From assembly GCA_005862285.1 (NCBI GenBank), contig SZXW01000014.1:124001-188000 (forward strand): DNA of 64,000 nt. The letters run 5' to 3'. The first letter of the stretch is position 1; every line of letters begins with the position of its first letter. This DNA comes from Chlorobium sp. GTDB lineage: Bacteria; Bacteroidota; Chlorobiia; Chlorobiales; Chlorobiaceae. Below are positions 51,627 to 62,191 of this stretch, in pieces. Position numbers and translations under genes: made by a program. Under the pieces are notes generated by a model, which was given only the letters and a program-made list of their open reading frames with translations, was not told the origin of the DNA and made no database searches.

Positions 51627-51637
51627 TATCGGCCCGT

Positions 51638-54097
51638 TTACACCAGATAGCTGGCAATACGCAGGATATCGGCAAAAACACCGCCGGCCGTCACCTCTCC
51701 GCCCGCTCCAGGCCCACGGACAACAAGCGGTGTTTTACGGTATCGCTCGGTCGTGAAGACAACGATATTTTCCGAGCCGTTCAGTCCGGCGATCGGACTG
51801 GAAACCGGAACCCGTTTCACGCCGATGCTCGCTTTGCCGTTGCAGATTTCGCCGGCATAGGCGATGGTCATGCCTTCCTTTGCCGCTTTTTCGATTTCAG
51901 CGGCGTACCATCCGTCAACCGCCGATAAACGGTTGAGGAACTCCGCTACCGGCATCTCTCCCTGTAATTCCTCGGGAACAAGGCTTTCGCAGACGATATC
52001 GGCGTATTCGAGCGTAAAACCGAGCTCCCGGCCAAGAATGAGGAACTTTCTGGCGAAATCGGCGCCTGACAGGTCATCCCTCGGGTCGGGCTCGGTATAG
52101 CCGGCGTCCTTCGCCTGCCTGACAATATCGCTGAACCGGCCGCCTTTGCGGAGTTCATTGAAGATGAAGCTCAGCGTGCCTGAAAGTACACCCTCGATGC
52201 TGATGATCTTGTCCCCGCTGTTTTTCAGGTCGTTCAGGGTGTTGATGATCGGCAATCCTGCGCCGACATTGGTTTCATAAAGGAAGCGCGCGTTGCTCTT
52301 TCGCTGTGCCTCCCTTATCTGCCGGTACAACGGCCAGGGTCCGGCCATGCCGAGCTTGTTTGCCGTCACCACTGAAATATTGTCGAGCAGCAGCTCAGGG
52401 TAACTCGCAGCGACTTCTGCGCTTGCCGTGCAGTCGACGAAAATGGTATTGTGCAGGTTCCGTTCCCTCAGCAGCTGGAGATATCCCTGAATTCCGGTAT
52501 GTTCCGACCTCACCGCGAGAGTTTCCTCCCAGTTCTGCGGATCGATGCCCTTGTCGTCCATCGCCATCCTCCGGGTATTGGCAAGGCCGCAGACAATCAC
52601 ATCGAGATCGTGGTCCTGCTGCAGGTTGACCCGATGGGCACTTATCTGACGGAGAAGGCTTTTCGCGATATTTCCGGTCCCGGCGATAAACAGGTGCACC
52701 TTTCCCTGTGAGAGGAAGAACGATTCATGGATGGAGTTCAGCGCCTTGTCTTCGTCATGGCTGTCAACGACGAGGGAAATGTTCATTTCGTTGGCCCCCT
52801 GGGCAACGGCAATGACATTGATGCCGTTCTTGCCGAGCGTCTCGAAGAGCTGTGCCGACACACCCGGATGGCCGGACATGTTGTTGCCCACAACCGCGAT
52901 CATGGCAAGGTTGCGGCGGATGCTTATGGGATCGATCTGCCGGGAAGCTATCTCGCTGCTGAACTCCTCTTCGAGAATTTTTTTCGCTTTTGCTGCCTGC
53001 AACGGATTGATTGCCAGAGTGATCGACTGTTCGGATGAAGCCTGCGATATGAAAATGATGTTGATCCGGTGGCGGGCAAGGCGGCTGAAAAGACGTGAAG
53101 CGATACCCGGAACGCCCACCATGCCGCTGCCCGACATGTTCAGCAGGATAATCTTGTTGATCGAGGTGAGCCCTGTAACCGGAAGAGCAGGTATTTCCGG
53201 CTGCCGGGGACACGGCTCGATCCTTGTACCCGGAACTTCCGGGTTGAAGGAATTTTTTATCAGCAGGGGAATGCCTGCTTTCAATGCGGGCTGAACGGCA
53301 AGCGGATGCAGCACTTTCGCGCCTGCATGTGAAAGCTCCATCGCTTCTGCGTAGCTGATGAACGGCAGCACCCGGGCATCTTTCACCCGTTTCGGATCGG
53401 CGCTGAAAAATCCGTCAACATCGGTCCATATCCAGATTTCAGAAGCGCCGAGCGCAGCGCCAAGCAGCGATGCCGTATAATCCGAGCCGCCCCTGCCGAG
53501 TGTTGTCGCGGTTCCGTCCGGAGCCGAGGCAATGAACCCTGTAACGACAGGAACACCGTCGATAACTGAAAGTCGCTTTTTTATCCGCTTCTCGGTTTCA
53601 GCGGTTTCAACCCTTGCATCGGCATAATTCGCATCGGTCACGATCAGCTCACGGGCATCGAGATACACTGAAGGTATGCGGTTTAGCTGCAGAAAACTGC
53701 TGACAAGACGGGCAGAGAGCCGTTCACCGAAGCCGAGCACAAGCGCGAGGCTGCGGTCTGACAGCTCCCTGAGCAGATAAACTCCATGGATGATGTCCCC
53801 GAGCTCCGAAAGGTCGGCATGTATCGACTGCTTTACCTCTTCGCTCCTTTCGATTGAAAACAATTCCCCGGCAATGGCTGTATGCAGCTGTTCGAGTTCG
53901 CCAAGGATATTCCTGTACCCTTCGTCTCCGCTGCAGGCTTTTGTCGCTGCTTCGAGCAGGAGATCGGTTACCCGGTGGATGGCCGAAACAACAATGATAA
54001 GTTCATCCTCTTGAAGGGCTGAGGAAATGATATCGGTGACTTTCCTGATCCTTCCGGCAGACCCGAGAGAGGTTCCGCCAAACTTGTAAATCTTCAT
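51638..54097 (-). CDS. thrA: Bifunctional aspartokinase/homoserine dehydrogenase
   Basis: Catalyses the first and third steps of threonine/methionine synthesis. 819 residues. Aspartokinase domain about 1-290 (MKIYKFGGTSLGSAGRI, TLGRGGSDYTASLLG), two ACT domains about 310-460, then the homoserine dehydrogenase part with FIAGTGNIAKSLLRQI near 467 and the catalytic region TNVGAGLPIINTLNDL...GVLSGTLSFI. ACT domains imply threonine feedback. thrB and thrC are 2.9 kb upstream on the other strand, separated by atpG-atpA. cinA follows after 12 bases. Confidence 0.96.
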   Translation of the reverse strand: MKIYKFGGTSLGSAGRIRKVTDIISSALQEDELIIVVSAIHRVTDLLLEAATKACSGDEGYRNILGELEQLHTAIAGELFSIERSEEVKQSIHADLSELGDIIHGVYLLRELSDRSLALVLGFGERLSARLVSSFLQLNRIPSVYLDARELIVTDANYADARVETAETEKRIKKRLSVIDGVPVVTGFIASAPDGTATTLGRGGSDYTASLLGAALGASEIWIWTDVDGFFSADPKRVKDARVLPFISYAEAMELSHAGAKVLHPLAVQPALKAGIPLLIKNSFNPEVPGTRIEPCPRQPEIPALPVTGLTSINKIILLNMSGSGMVGVPGIASRLFSRLARHRINIIFISQASSEQSITLAINPLQAAKAKKILEEEFSSEIASRQIDPISIRRNLAMIAVVGNNMSGHPGVSAQLFETLGKNGINVIAVAQGANEMNISLVVDSHDEDKALNSIHESFFLSQGKVHLFIAGTGNIAKSLLRQISAHRVNLQQDHDLDVIVCGLANTRRMAMDDKGIDPQNWEETLAVRSEHTGIQGYLQLLRERNLHNTIFVDCTASAEVAASYPELLLDNISVVTANKLGMAGPWPLYRQIREAQRKSNARFLYETNVGAGLPIINTLNDLKNSGDKIISIEGVLSGTLSFIFNELRKGGRFSDIVRQAKDAGYTEPDPRDDLSGADFARKFLILGRELGFTLEYADIVCESLVPEELQGEMPVAEFLNRLSAVDGWYAAEIEKAAKEGMTIAYAGEICNGKASIGVKRVPVSSPIAGLNGSENIVVFTTERYRKTPLVVRGPGAGGEVTAGGVFADILRIASYLV

Positions 54098-54217
54098 GTT
54101 TCCGCCAATACCTTGAAATTGATATGAATATTGTTGTTCTCCATTCAGTAACGTGCTGAAATATAAATCATTTCCCTGTGAGCTGCATCATCGGGCTGCC
54201 TGTTGGTCATGGGGAAG

Positions 54218-54250
54218 CAAAAAAAAAGCGCCCGGCAAAGGGCGCTTTTT
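54218..54250 (-). terminator. Terminator of atpA-atpG
   Basis: On the minus strand AAAGCGCCC and GGGCGCTTT pair around a 6-base loop and are followed by TTTTTTTTT. Confidence 0.9.
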
Positions 54251-54270
54251 CGAATGTTCTTCCACACTAG

Positions 54271-55149
54271 TCAGTTCTGCAGTGCATCGGCGCCGCCGAC
54301 GATCTCGCTGAGCTCCTTGGTGATCGCAGCCTGCCTTGCACGGTTGTAACCGATATTGAGCGTCCTGAGCAGCTCCTTTGCGTTCTCGGTCGCAGAATCC
54401 ATGGCCGACATACGTGCAGCCTGTTCTGCCGCATTCGATTCGAGCAGCATCCTCCACACCTGTGTATTGAGATGTTTCGGCACAAGCACATCGATAATCG
54501 AAGAAGGTGACGGTTCGTAAATGTAATCGCTGCTGCTACCTTTCTTTGACGATTTTTCCGGTTCGATCGGAAGAAGCGTTTCGGCTTTCAGGTTCGGGGC
54601 AAGCACCGATTTGAATTCATTGTACACGATAACCACCCGGTCAACTTCACCTTTCAGGTACATGCCTGAAGCGGTCTCAGCGATCTCTTTCGCTGTGCTG
54701 AAATCGAGGTTCTGGAAAACCGCAGGGTATCCCTTGACGATCTTGTAATCCCTTTTACGAAAGAAATCGTAACCGCGGGTTCCGGCGCAGATCATGCTGA
54801 CGCCGCCTTTGCTGTGGATGGCGCCGAAGTCCTCCAGAATGGTGCGCTGTGCAAGCTTGATGATATTGGTGTTGAACGCTCCGCAAAGTCCCCGGTCGGC
54901 AGTGATGAGAATCACGAGAACCTTGTTGACTTCCGGACGTCCTGAAAGCAGGGGGTTTACGGAAGTATCGACCTTTGCAGACAGGGATGCAAGCATGTCC
55001 TTCAGCTTGGCGGCGTAGGGACGAGCCATGATAGCCCTGTCCTGCGCCCTCCTGAGCTTTGCGGCAGAAACCATCTTCATGGCTTTCGTAACCTGCTGCG
55101 TGGACTTCACACCCTTGATTCGAATACGTATATCCTTTAAAGTAGGCAT
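54271..55149 (-). CDS. atpG: ATP synthase F1 gamma subunit
   Basis: Rotating central shaft of F1. 292 residues, beginning [33 protein letters not shown] and ending with [44 protein letters not shown], both signature segments. It follows atpA by about 45 bases. beta and epsilon are not next to it; the ATP synthase genes are split. Confidence 0.97.
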   Translation of the reverse strand: MPTLKDIRIRIKGVKSTQQVTKAMKMVSAAKLRRAQDRAIMARPYAAKLKDMLASLSAKVDTSVNPLLSGRPEVNKVLVILITADRGLCGAFNTNIIKLAQRTILEDFGAIHSKGGVSMICAGTRGYDFFRKRDYKIVKGYPAVFQNLDFSTAKEIAETASGMYLKGEVDRVVIVYNEFKSVLAPNLKAETLLPIEPEKSSKKGSSSDYIYEPSPSSIIDVLVPKHLNTQVWRMLLESNAAEQAARMSAMDSATENAKELLRTLNIGYNRARQAAITKELSEIVGGADALQN

Positions 55150-55193
55150 GTATTAGCGGTCTGTTAATAGTTTGCTGAAAGTACCTTCAATCG

Positions 55194-56774
55194 TTACGCT
55201 TTGTTCTTCTGCTTGAAGGCATCGACAAATTTAACACCGATTTCCTTGAGTTTGCTTGCCGTATCGGTTTCGAGCTGGCCGGATTCCGAAATTTTCTTCA
55301 GGATCTCGCCATGCTTGATTTCGAGCATGCTGAGGAACTCCTCCTCGAACTTGCGGATATAACGGAGATCGACCGAGTCAAGCAATCCCTGTGTTCCGAG
55401 AAAAATAATGGCAACCTGTTTTTCGACCGGCATCGGCACATACTGGCCCTGCTTGAGGATTTCGACAAGCCTTGCACCCCTGTCAAGCTGGGCTTTCGTA
55501 GATTTGTCGAGATCGGAACCGAATTTCGAGAACGCTTCAAGTTCGCGGAACTGTGCAAGATCGAGCCTGAGCGTACCGGCAACTTTCTTCATCGCCTTGA
55601 TCTGGGCGCTGCCGCCGACGCGGGACACCGAGATACCGACGTTGATAGCCGGCCTCAGACCGGAGTTGAAGAGGTTCGATTCAAGGAAGATCTGACCGTC
55701 GGTAATGGAAATGACGTTGGTCGGAATGTATGCCGAAACGTCACCAGCCTGTGTTTCGATGACCGGCAGAGCGGTAAGGCTTCCGCCGCCTTTTACCATC
55801 GGCTTGAGCGCATCGGGAAGATCGTTCATCTTCTTTGCCACCTCGATGTCATCGGTAATTTTTGCAGCCCTCTCGAGCAGGCGTGAGTGCAGATAGAATA
55901 CGTCGCCCGGATATGCCTCGCGTCCCGGCGGACGGCGGAGGAGAAGTGAAACCTGGCGGTAAGCCACGGCCTGTTTGGAAAGATCATCGTAAATGACAAG
56001 TGCATGGCGGCCGGTATCGCGGAAATATTCACCGAGAGCGGCGCCTGCGAACGGAGCGATGAACTGCAGTGGAGCGGGATCGGATGCCGTGGCGCAAATA
56101 ACAGTGGTGTACGACATCGCATCATATTTTTCAAGGGTATTGACAACCTGGGCAACAGTAGAGCCTTTCAGTCCGATGGCGACATATATACAGTAGACAC
56201 CTTTGCCTTTCTGGTTGATGATGGTATCGAGAGCGACAGCCGTCTTGCCTGTCTGACGGTCGCCGATGATCAGTTCGCGCTGACCGCGGCCGATCGGGAT
56301 CATGGCGTCGATAGCTTTCAGACCTGTCTGGAGCGGTTCATGGACCGATTTACGGAAAATGACACCGGGAGCCCTGCGTTCGAGCGGAAGACGGATTGAT
56401 GTTTCAATGGAACCTTTTCCGTCGATAGGTTCGCCAAGTGGATTGACGACCCTGCCGAGCATCGCTTCGCCGACGGGAATTGAAGCGAGAATACTGGTCC
56501 TTTTAACCGTATCACCTTCCTTTACGAGGTTCGATTCACCGAACAACACGGCACCGACGTTGTCTTCCTCAAGGTTCAGAGCCATACCCATCACTTTGTT
56601 GGGGAACTCGAGAAGTTCGCCGGCAGCAACCTGTGACAGACCGTACACACGAGCAATACCGTCGCCAACCTGCAGCACTGTTCCTACATCATAAACTTCC
56701 GCTTCAGACTCAAAACCCGCAAGCTGCTTGCGAAGTATGGATGAAACCTCATCAGGCCTGACTGTTGTAGACAT
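55194..56774 (-). CDS. atpA: ATP synthase F1 alpha subunit
   Basis: Non-catalytic nucleotide-binding subunit. 526 residues. Walker [16 protein letters not shown] near 171-185 and the arginine-finger region [17 protein letters not shown]. Starts [21 protein letters not shown]. Heads atpA-atpG; the delta subunit gene (atpH), normally directly upstream, is not there: the next gene is thrB on the other strand. Confidence 0.97.
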   Translation of the reverse strand: MSTTVRPDEVSSILRKQLAGFESEAEVYDVGTVLQVGDGIARVYGLSQVAAGELLEFPNKVMGMALNLEEDNVGAVLFGESNLVKEGDTVKRTSILASIPVGEAMLGRVVNPLGEPIDGKGSIETSIRLPLERRAPGVIFRKSVHEPLQTGLKAIDAMIPIGRGQRELIIGDRQTGKTAVALDTIINQKGKGVYCIYVAIGLKGSTVAQVVNTLEKYDAMSYTTVICATASDPAPLQFIAPFAGAALGEYFRDTGRHALVIYDDLSKQAVAYRQVSLLLRRPPGREAYPGDVFYLHSRLLERAAKITDDIEVAKKMNDLPDALKPMVKGGGSLTALPVIETQAGDVSAYIPTNVISITDGQIFLESNLFNSGLRPAINVGISVSRVGGSAQIKAMKKVAGTLRLDLAQFRELEAFSKFGSDLDKSTKAQLDRGARLVEILKQGQYVPMPVEKQVAIIFLGTQGLLDSVDLRYIRKFEEEFLSMLEIKHGEILKKISESGQLETDTASKLKEIGVKFVDAFKQKNKA

Positions 56775-56991
56775 ATCTTATTCCGCTTGGTTATTATGTT
56801 AAGAAAAGAGAAAGATTCTGCTTACCTTCCTTTGAAATCTTACATAGGCTGTAGCTATTCAAATAGAATGAAGCTGAATTTAATGAAAAGCTTTTAGTAA
56901 TTCAAATACTCTCTTTATTTGAAAACGATCCTTTTTATTTGATTTCAGCCTTGAACATGCATTAACGGGAATTTTGCCTGCAGAAAACAGT

Positions 56992-57954
56992 ATGAAAACT
57001 GTCAAAGGATTTGCATCGGCAACCGTCGGCAATGTAGCCTGCGGTTTTGATGTGCTTGGATTTGCAATTACCGAACCGGGTGATGAAGTGATCCTTACGC
57101 TTACCGACGAACCCCGAGCCGATTCCCCGGTTTCGATCTCGGCAATTACCGGTGACGGAGGTGCCCTGCCTCTCGACCCGAAAAAAAATACGTCGAGCTT
57201 CGTCGTCCTGAAGTTCCTTGAATATATAAGAACTCATAAACAGATCGATTTCAGGGGACATATCTCCCTCGAACTGAAAAAAAACCTTCCGCTCAGCAGC
57301 GGCATGGGAAGCAGTGCGGCCAGCGCTGCTGCGGCCCTTGTAGCGGCGAACGAGCTCATGGGGAACCCCTGCTCGAAAATGGAACTGGTCCATTTCGCGA
57401 TCGAAGGCGAGCGCGTCGCCTGCGGATCGGCCCATGCGGACAATGCCGCTCCGGCAATGCTCGGCAATTTCGTGCTGATCCGGAGCTATACACCACTCGA
57501 CATCATCGCGATCCCGTCTCCTGAAAATCTCTACTGCACCCTTGTTCATCCGCATACCGAACTGCGGACATCGTACGCACGTTCCGTGCTGCCCGCCAGC
57601 ATACCGCTCAAAACGGCAACCCAGCAATGGGGGAACGTCGGCGCTCTCGTAACCGGCCTGCTGACCTCCGACTACGACCTGATCGGGCGTGCACTTGTCG
57701 ATGTTATCGCCGAGCCCAAGCGGGCTCCGCTCATTCCGGGATTTTTCGAGGTCAAAAAAGCCGCAATGGATGCAGGCGTGCTCGGATGCAGCATCGCCGG
57801 TTCCGGGCCCTCCCTTTTCGCCTTTTCATCTTCCGAAACAACAGCCCGCAAGGCAGGAGAGGCAATGCAAGATGCGTTCCTCAATTCCAGGGCCCGCCTC
57901 CAGTCCGACATGTGGGTATCCCCGATATGCAAAATAGGGGCAAGAGTATTGTAA
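56992..57954 (+). CDS. thrB: Homoserine kinase
   Basis: GHMP-family kinase phosphorylating homoserine. 320 residues from ATG 56992 (MKTVKGFASATVGNVACGFDVLGF); an upstream TTG is less likely. The ATP-binding loop PLSSGMGSSAASAAAALVAA is near residues 99-118. Divergent from atpA (about 217-base shared gap); 31 bases upstream of thrC, same operon. Confidence 0.95.
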   Translation: MKTVKGFASATVGNVACGFDVLGFAITEPGDEVILTLTDEPRADSPVSISAITGDGGALPLDPKKNTSSFVVLKFLEYIRTHKQIDFRGHISLELKKNLPLSSGMGSSAASAAAALVAANELMGNPCSKMELVHFAIEGERVACGSAHADNAAPAMLGNFVLIRSYTPLDIIAIPSPENLYCTLVHPHTELRTSYARSVLPASIPLKTATQQWGNVGALVTGLLTSDYDLIGRALVDVIAEPKRAPLIPGFFEVKKAAMDAGVLGCSIAGSGPSLFAFSSSETTARKAGEAMQDAFLNSRARLQSDMWVSPICKIGARVL

Positions 57955-57985
57955 CGAATCACAAGAGCAAATCCGCCAAGCAACC

Positions 57986-59302
57986 ATGATCTATTTCAGC
58001 ACCAATAAATCATCTGTTCCCGTTTCCATAAAACATGCCACCCTTCAAGGTCTCGCTCCGGACGGAGGCCTTTATATTCCCTCCGTAATGCCGCATTTTT
58101 CCGAAGCGGAGATAAAGCTGCTCGAAGGAGCAACGTTCAGCAATGTCGCCTTTGCCATAGCGAAAAAATTCATCGGCGGGGAAATCCCTCCCGATCGTCT
58201 CAGCGATATCATCGAAAGCTGCTTTGATTTTGACACTCCGCTTGTCCGCCTCGATGACGAAACCTTCGTTGAAGAGCTTTTCTGCGGACCGACCCTCGCT
58301 TTCAAGGATTACGGCGCCCGTTTTCTCGCACGCCTTACCGGTTACTTTGCCGAGGAGGACAACAAGATGATCACCGTCCTTGTTGCAACTTCAGGAGATA
58401 CCGGCAGCGCCGTCGCATTCGGGTTCCAGGGAATTCCCAACACCAGGGTTGTACTGCTCTATCCTTCCGGAAAAGTGAGCCGCCTCCAGGAACAGCAGCT
58501 CACAACTGCCGGAGGCAATGTCCATGCGCTTGAAGTCAAGGGTGATTTCGACGATTGCCAGCGCATGGTCAAACAGGCGTTCATAGACCCGGAACTCAAT
58601 GCAGAGCTCACGCTCACCTCGGCGAACTCGATCAACATATCGAGGCTGATCCCCCAGTCGTTCTATTATGCCTGGGCATCTCTGCATCTGAAGGATCAGT
58701 TCGGACTGTCGAACCCGGTTTTTTCCGTGCCAAGCGGCAATTACGGAAACCTCACCGCAGGCGTGATGGCAAAAATGACCGGTTTTCCGATAGGCCATTT
58801 CATTGCAGCTTCGAACGCCAATGACAGTGTGACCCGGTACCTCGATGACGGCCGTTACGATCCGCACCCGACCATCACCACTCATTCAACGGCAATGGAT
58901 GTCGGCAACCCGAGCAATTTCGCCCGGCTCAGGTATTTCTACGGCAACGACCACATCGCGATGGGACGTGACATAACCGGTATCTCTGTATCCGACGAAG
59001 AAACCATCTCCGCCATCCGTACCGTTTACGACCGGTTCGGTTATGTCATGGACCCCCATACTGCGGTCGGCTTCAGGGCGCTCGAACGATCCCGGGCGGC
59101 AGGTTCATATACCGGCATGCCGGGTATCGTACTGTCAACCGCACATCCGGCAAAATTCATCGATATCATACAGGACACGCTGAAAAAAGATGTCGAGATT
59201 CCCGAGCGACTGCTTTCCCTGCTCGAAAAGAAAAAGGATGCGACGCTCATCAGCTCGGATTACCAGGACCTTGCATCTTACCTGAACAGCCTCGATCAAT
59301 AA
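57986..59302 (+). CDS. thrC: Threonine synthase
   Basis: PLP enzyme making threonine from phosphohomoserine. 438 residues. MIYFSTNKSSVPVSIKHATLQGLAPDGGLYIP start, GPTLAFKDYGARF near 98-110 with the PLP lysine (about 106), and SGDTGSAVAFGF. No fused domains. Follows thrB by 31 bases and precedes the acyltransferase by 17 bases. Confidence 0.95.
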   Translation: MIYFSTNKSSVPVSIKHATLQGLAPDGGLYIPSVMPHFSEAEIKLLEGATFSNVAFAIAKKFIGGEIPPDRLSDIIESCFDFDTPLVRLDDETFVEELFCGPTLAFKDYGARFLARLTGYFAEEDNKMITVLVATSGDTGSAVAFGFQGIPNTRVVLLYPSGKVSRLQEQQLTTAGGNVHALEVKGDFDDCQRMVKQAFIDPELNAELTLTSANSINISRLIPQSFYYAWASLHLKDQFGLSNPVFSVPSGNYGNLTAGVMAKMTGFPIGHFIAASNANDSVTRYLDDGRYDPHPTITTHSTAMDVGNPSNFARLRYFYGNDHIAMGRDITGISVSDEETISAIRTVYDRFGYVMDPHTAVGFRALERSRAAGSYTGMPGIVLSTAHPAKFIDIIQDTLKKDVEIPERLLSLLEKKKDATLISSDYQDLASYLNSLDQ

Positions 59303-59319
59303 TCCTGTCCGATCTGACG

Positions 59320-60030
59320 ATGAATTTCAGAACGCTGCTGTTTTTCCTGATCCTGGTGCCGATCATGTTTTTCGGGCTCTCCTTCGCCCTCGTCATGAAC
59401 CTTGTTGACCGGTCCGGAGACAGCTTCCACAGACTGGCTGCCTGGTGGGGAAGGTTCAGCATAAGGCTTTTCGGGATTTCCGTCGAAGTTATCGGGAAAG
59501 AAAATTACGACTCCTCGAAAAACTATCTCGTGCTCAGCAACCACGCAGGCATGGCGGATATTCCCCTTTTGTTCGGCTGCATGGCTCTCAACCTTCGTTT
59601 CGTCGCGAAAGAAGAACTGGGAAGAATCCCGATTTTCGGCTGGGCGATGAAGCAGGCGGGGTATATTCTTATCAAACGGGGACAGAACCGGGAAGCGCTG
59701 AAAAGCCTGCTTGCCGCATCGGAGGTACTCAGAAGCGGCAGGTCGGTGCTCATATTCCCTGAAGGCACCCGCTCTGCTACCGGAGAACTGCTGCCGTTCA
59801 AACGGGGAGCGTTTCTTGTAGCCCAGAAAGGAGGCGTTCCGGTCCTGCCGGTCACGATCATCGGAAGCAACCTGATCACACCGAAAAAAAGCCTGAAAAT
59901 CAACGGCGGAAAAATAACCCTGGTCATCTCGCCGCCCCTTCAGCCTTCTGCCTTCAATAGTGTTGAAGAACTCATGAACACGACAGCCGGAATAATCGGG
60001 AACAACCTCGAAACCTACCGCAGCACTTAG
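59320..60030 (+). CDS. plsC: 1-acyl-sn-glycerol-3-phosphate acyltransferase
   Basis: Adds the second acyl chain to make phosphatidate for membrane lipids. 236 residues, N-terminal hydrophobic anchor (about 1-22), catalytic HxxxxD motif NHAGMAD (H75, D80) and FPEGTRS (146-152). Starts 17 bases after thrC, so it may be the last gene of a thrB-thrC-plsC unit. Confidence 0.92.
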   Translation: MNFRTLLFFLILVPIMFFGLSFALVMNLVDRSGDSFHRLAAWWGRFSIRLFGISVEVIGKENYDSSKNYLVLSNHAGMADIPLLFGCMALNLRFVAKEELGRIPIFGWAMKQAGYILIKRGQNREALKSLLAASEVLRSGRSVLIFPEGTRSATGELLPFKRGAFLVAQKGGVPVLPVTIIGSNLITPKKSLKINGGKITLVISPPLQPSAFNSVEELMNTTAGIIGNNLETYRST

Positions 60031-60071
60031 CAGGCTTTCAGTCCGTTGATTCCTCCTGACATCAACCAGAA

Positions 60072-60102
60072 CTAAAAAGGGAGCCCCCAACCGGCTCCCT
60101 TA
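60072..60102 (-). terminator. Terminator downstream of the TorF-like gene
   Basis: On the minus strand AAGGGAGCC and GGCTCCCTT pair around a 7-base loop and are followed by TTTTT. Confidence 0.85.
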
Positions 60103-60141
60103 CCCCTGAAAAATACAAGCGAGGAAAGTACCCTTCAAGAG

Positions 60142-60813
60142 TTAAAACGATGCGTCGAAAACCAGATATGAGTGCTCGGTATCAGGATTGTAGACAAACG
60201 ATACGGTATACCTGTCTTTGGAAACGGATATGCCGGTATTGACCACCGCAAAATGATTGGTGCCTTTTTCAGCAGCATATTCTATTTCGTTACCGGCCCC
60301 GGCAAAAGCTTTGGCTGAGTATCCGTCCTTGTCGTAGAATTTGTAGCCGGCCTCAACATATTTGGCGTTATCAAAAACATTTCCAGCGATATTTACCGCC
60401 CCAAGAAGAGAGAGGTTCTCATACGAGTAACCAAGGCTGAGCTCGACAGTGTTGGGGCCATCAGAAGTGAAATCGAATGTTTTGCTGCCGGAGTTGTGTA
60501 CATAATAATTGGTAAGCGTCAGACTGGCATTACCGATAGGTACGGTCAGATTCGTATCGATTTCCTGATAACGGAACCCACCGTCATGCTCGACAATACC
60601 ATATGAGCCCGTCAATCCGATAACGACACCGATACCGGGAAATGTATAGGAAAGGGCTGGCTGAACATTCGGTGCATTGTCGAGCTGAGCGCCTCTCCAG
60701 ATGTAGTTGCTGACCAGGTCGGCTCCGATTTTAAAACCTTCCGCTTTTGCGCTCCCGCCTGCCCCTATGATCATTGCTGTTGAAAGGCACAATAATTTTA
60801 CCGTTTTCTTCAT
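60142..60813 (-). CDS. TorF-like outer-membrane protein
   Basis: 223 residues from ATG 60813 (MKKTVKLLCLSTAMIIGAGGSAKA), a clear signal peptide; the open frame extends further upstream without family-like sequence. Mature part: SNYIWRGAQLDNAPNVQPALSYTF resembles the TIGR02001/TorF family of small outer-membrane barrels; ends with Tyr/Phe-rich strands and VFDASF, a terminal Phe as in barrels. Role unknown. It lies 52 bases after metY but has its own terminator. Confidence 0.8.
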   Translation of the reverse strand: MKKTVKLLCLSTAMIIGAGGSAKAEGFKIGADLVSNYIWRGAQLDNAPNVQPALSYTFPGIGVVIGLTGSYGIVEHDGGFRYQEIDTNLTVPIGNASLTLTNYYVHNSGSKTFDFTSDGPNTVELSLGYSYENLSLLGAVNIAGNVFDNAKYVEAGYKFYDKDGYSAKAFAGAGNEIEYAAEKGTNHFAVVNTGISVSKDRYTVSFVYNPDTEHSYLVFDASF

Positions 60814-60865
60814 TGTGTATTTACTTTTGTTGTTTAAAAAAATTGAGTGTTGCTTTTTCTGCTCG

Positions 60866-62191
60866 CTATTCATGAATGCCGGTTTTACATGGCGCGGAGC
60901 GCTCGAAAGCCTGCCGGATATCCCAGAGCAGGTCCTCGATATGTTCAGTGCCGACCGAAAAACGGATCTGTTCCGGCCTGACACCTGCAAGGAGCTGCTC
61001 GGCTTCGGTCAGCTGTCCATGGGTTACCGTCGCAGGGTGCACCACCAGCGATTTCGAATCACCGACATTCGCCAGAAAGGAGAATACCTCCATGCTCTCG
61101 ATGAACTTTTTAGCTCTCTCGAACCCGCCCCTGATGCCGAACGCAAGGATCGCTCCGGGCCCTTTTGGCATATATTTCAGGCCAAGATCGTAGTACGGGC
61201 TGCTCTTCAGTCCTGGATAGTTTATCCATAGCACATCGGGATGCGATTCGAGGAATTCTGCAATCCGCTGTGCGTTTTCAACCTGGCGCGAAATCCTGAA
61301 TGAAAGCGTCTCGAGTCCCTGGAGGAAAAGAAATGCGTTGAACGGGCTCATGCAGGCCCCGAGATCACGCAGGTACTGAAGCCTGACCTTGATAATGTAG
61401 GCGATATTGCCCATACCGGGATAGTTGCCCCATCGCTCCCAATGGATAAAGCCGTTGTATGCCGGATCGGGCGTCGTGAAATCGGGGAACTTGCCGTTGG
61501 ACCAGTCGAAATTCCCTCCGTCGACAATCAGACCCCCGATGCTGGTTCCGTGCCCGCCGATGTACTTGGTGGCGGAATGTACGATGATGTTCGCTCCGTA
61601 ATCGAAAGGTCTGAAGAGATACGGGGTGCCGAAGGTGTTGTCGACGATGAGCGGAATCCCGTTCTCTTCGGCTATACGGGCAACTTTTTCGAAATCGATG
61701 AGATTGATGTCCGGATTGCCGATGGTTTCTATGAAAATCGCCCTGGTGTTGCCATTGATCGCCTTCCGGAAATTCTCCGGGTCGGCGGGATCTACGAATG
61801 TCGTCCGTACTCCGTGTTTCGGCAAGGTGTTCTGAAAGAGATTGAAGGAACCGCCGTAAAGGGTTTTCGAGGCCACGACCTCATGGCCTGCATGGGTGAT
61901 ATTCAGGATCGAGTATGCCGTTGCTGCCGATCCTGACGCAACGGACAAGGCTCCGCTTCCGCCTTCGAGAATCGCTATTCTGTTTTCGAGCACCTCGTTG
62001 GTCGGGTTCGTGATGCGGGTATAATCGAAACCGAACTCTTCCACGGAACTGATGGCCTTTGCCTGTTCGAAATTTTTGAAGACGAATGACGTCGTCTGAT
62101 ATATCGGCACTGCGCAGGCCCCGGTTGTGGGGTCAGGAAACTGCCCGGCATGGACCTGGAGTGTATCGAAATGGAACTCTCTTTCGCTCAT
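60866..62191 (-). CDS. metY: O-acetylhomoserine sulfhydrylase / cystathionine gamma-synthase-type PLP enzyme
   Basis: Makes homocysteine from O-acetylhomoserine and sulfide, or a related step. 441 residues, length and text closest to Met[34 protein letters not shown] start, PLP site [16 protein letters not shown] near residue 205 with the Schiff-base lysine, and a C-terminal [14 protein letters not shown]. In a sulfide-rich habitat direct sulfhydrylation is plausible. Starts inside the stop of the upstream gene by four bases (ATGA), so coupled. Confidence 0.93.
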   Translation of the reverse strand: MSEREFHFDTLQVHAGQFPDPTTGACAVPIYQTTSFVFKNFEQAKAISSVEEFGFDYTRITNPTNEVLENRIAILEGGSGALSVASGSAATAYSILNITHAGHEVVASKTLYGGSFNLFQNTLPKHGVRTTFVDPADPENFRKAINGNTRAIFIETIGNPDINLIDFEKVARIAEENGIPLIVDNTFGTPYLFRPFDYGANIIVHSATKYIGGHGTSIGGLIVDGGNFDWSNGKFPDFTTPDPAYNGFIHWERWGNYPGMGNIAYIIKVRLQYLRDLGACMSPFNAFLFLQGLETLSFRISRQVENAQRIAEFLESHPDVLWINYPGLKSSPYYDLGLKYMPKGPGAILAFGIRGGFERAKKFIESMEVFSFLANVGDSKSLVVHPATVTHGQLTEAEQLLAGVRPEQIRFSVGTEHIEDLLWDIRQAFERSAPCKTGIHE

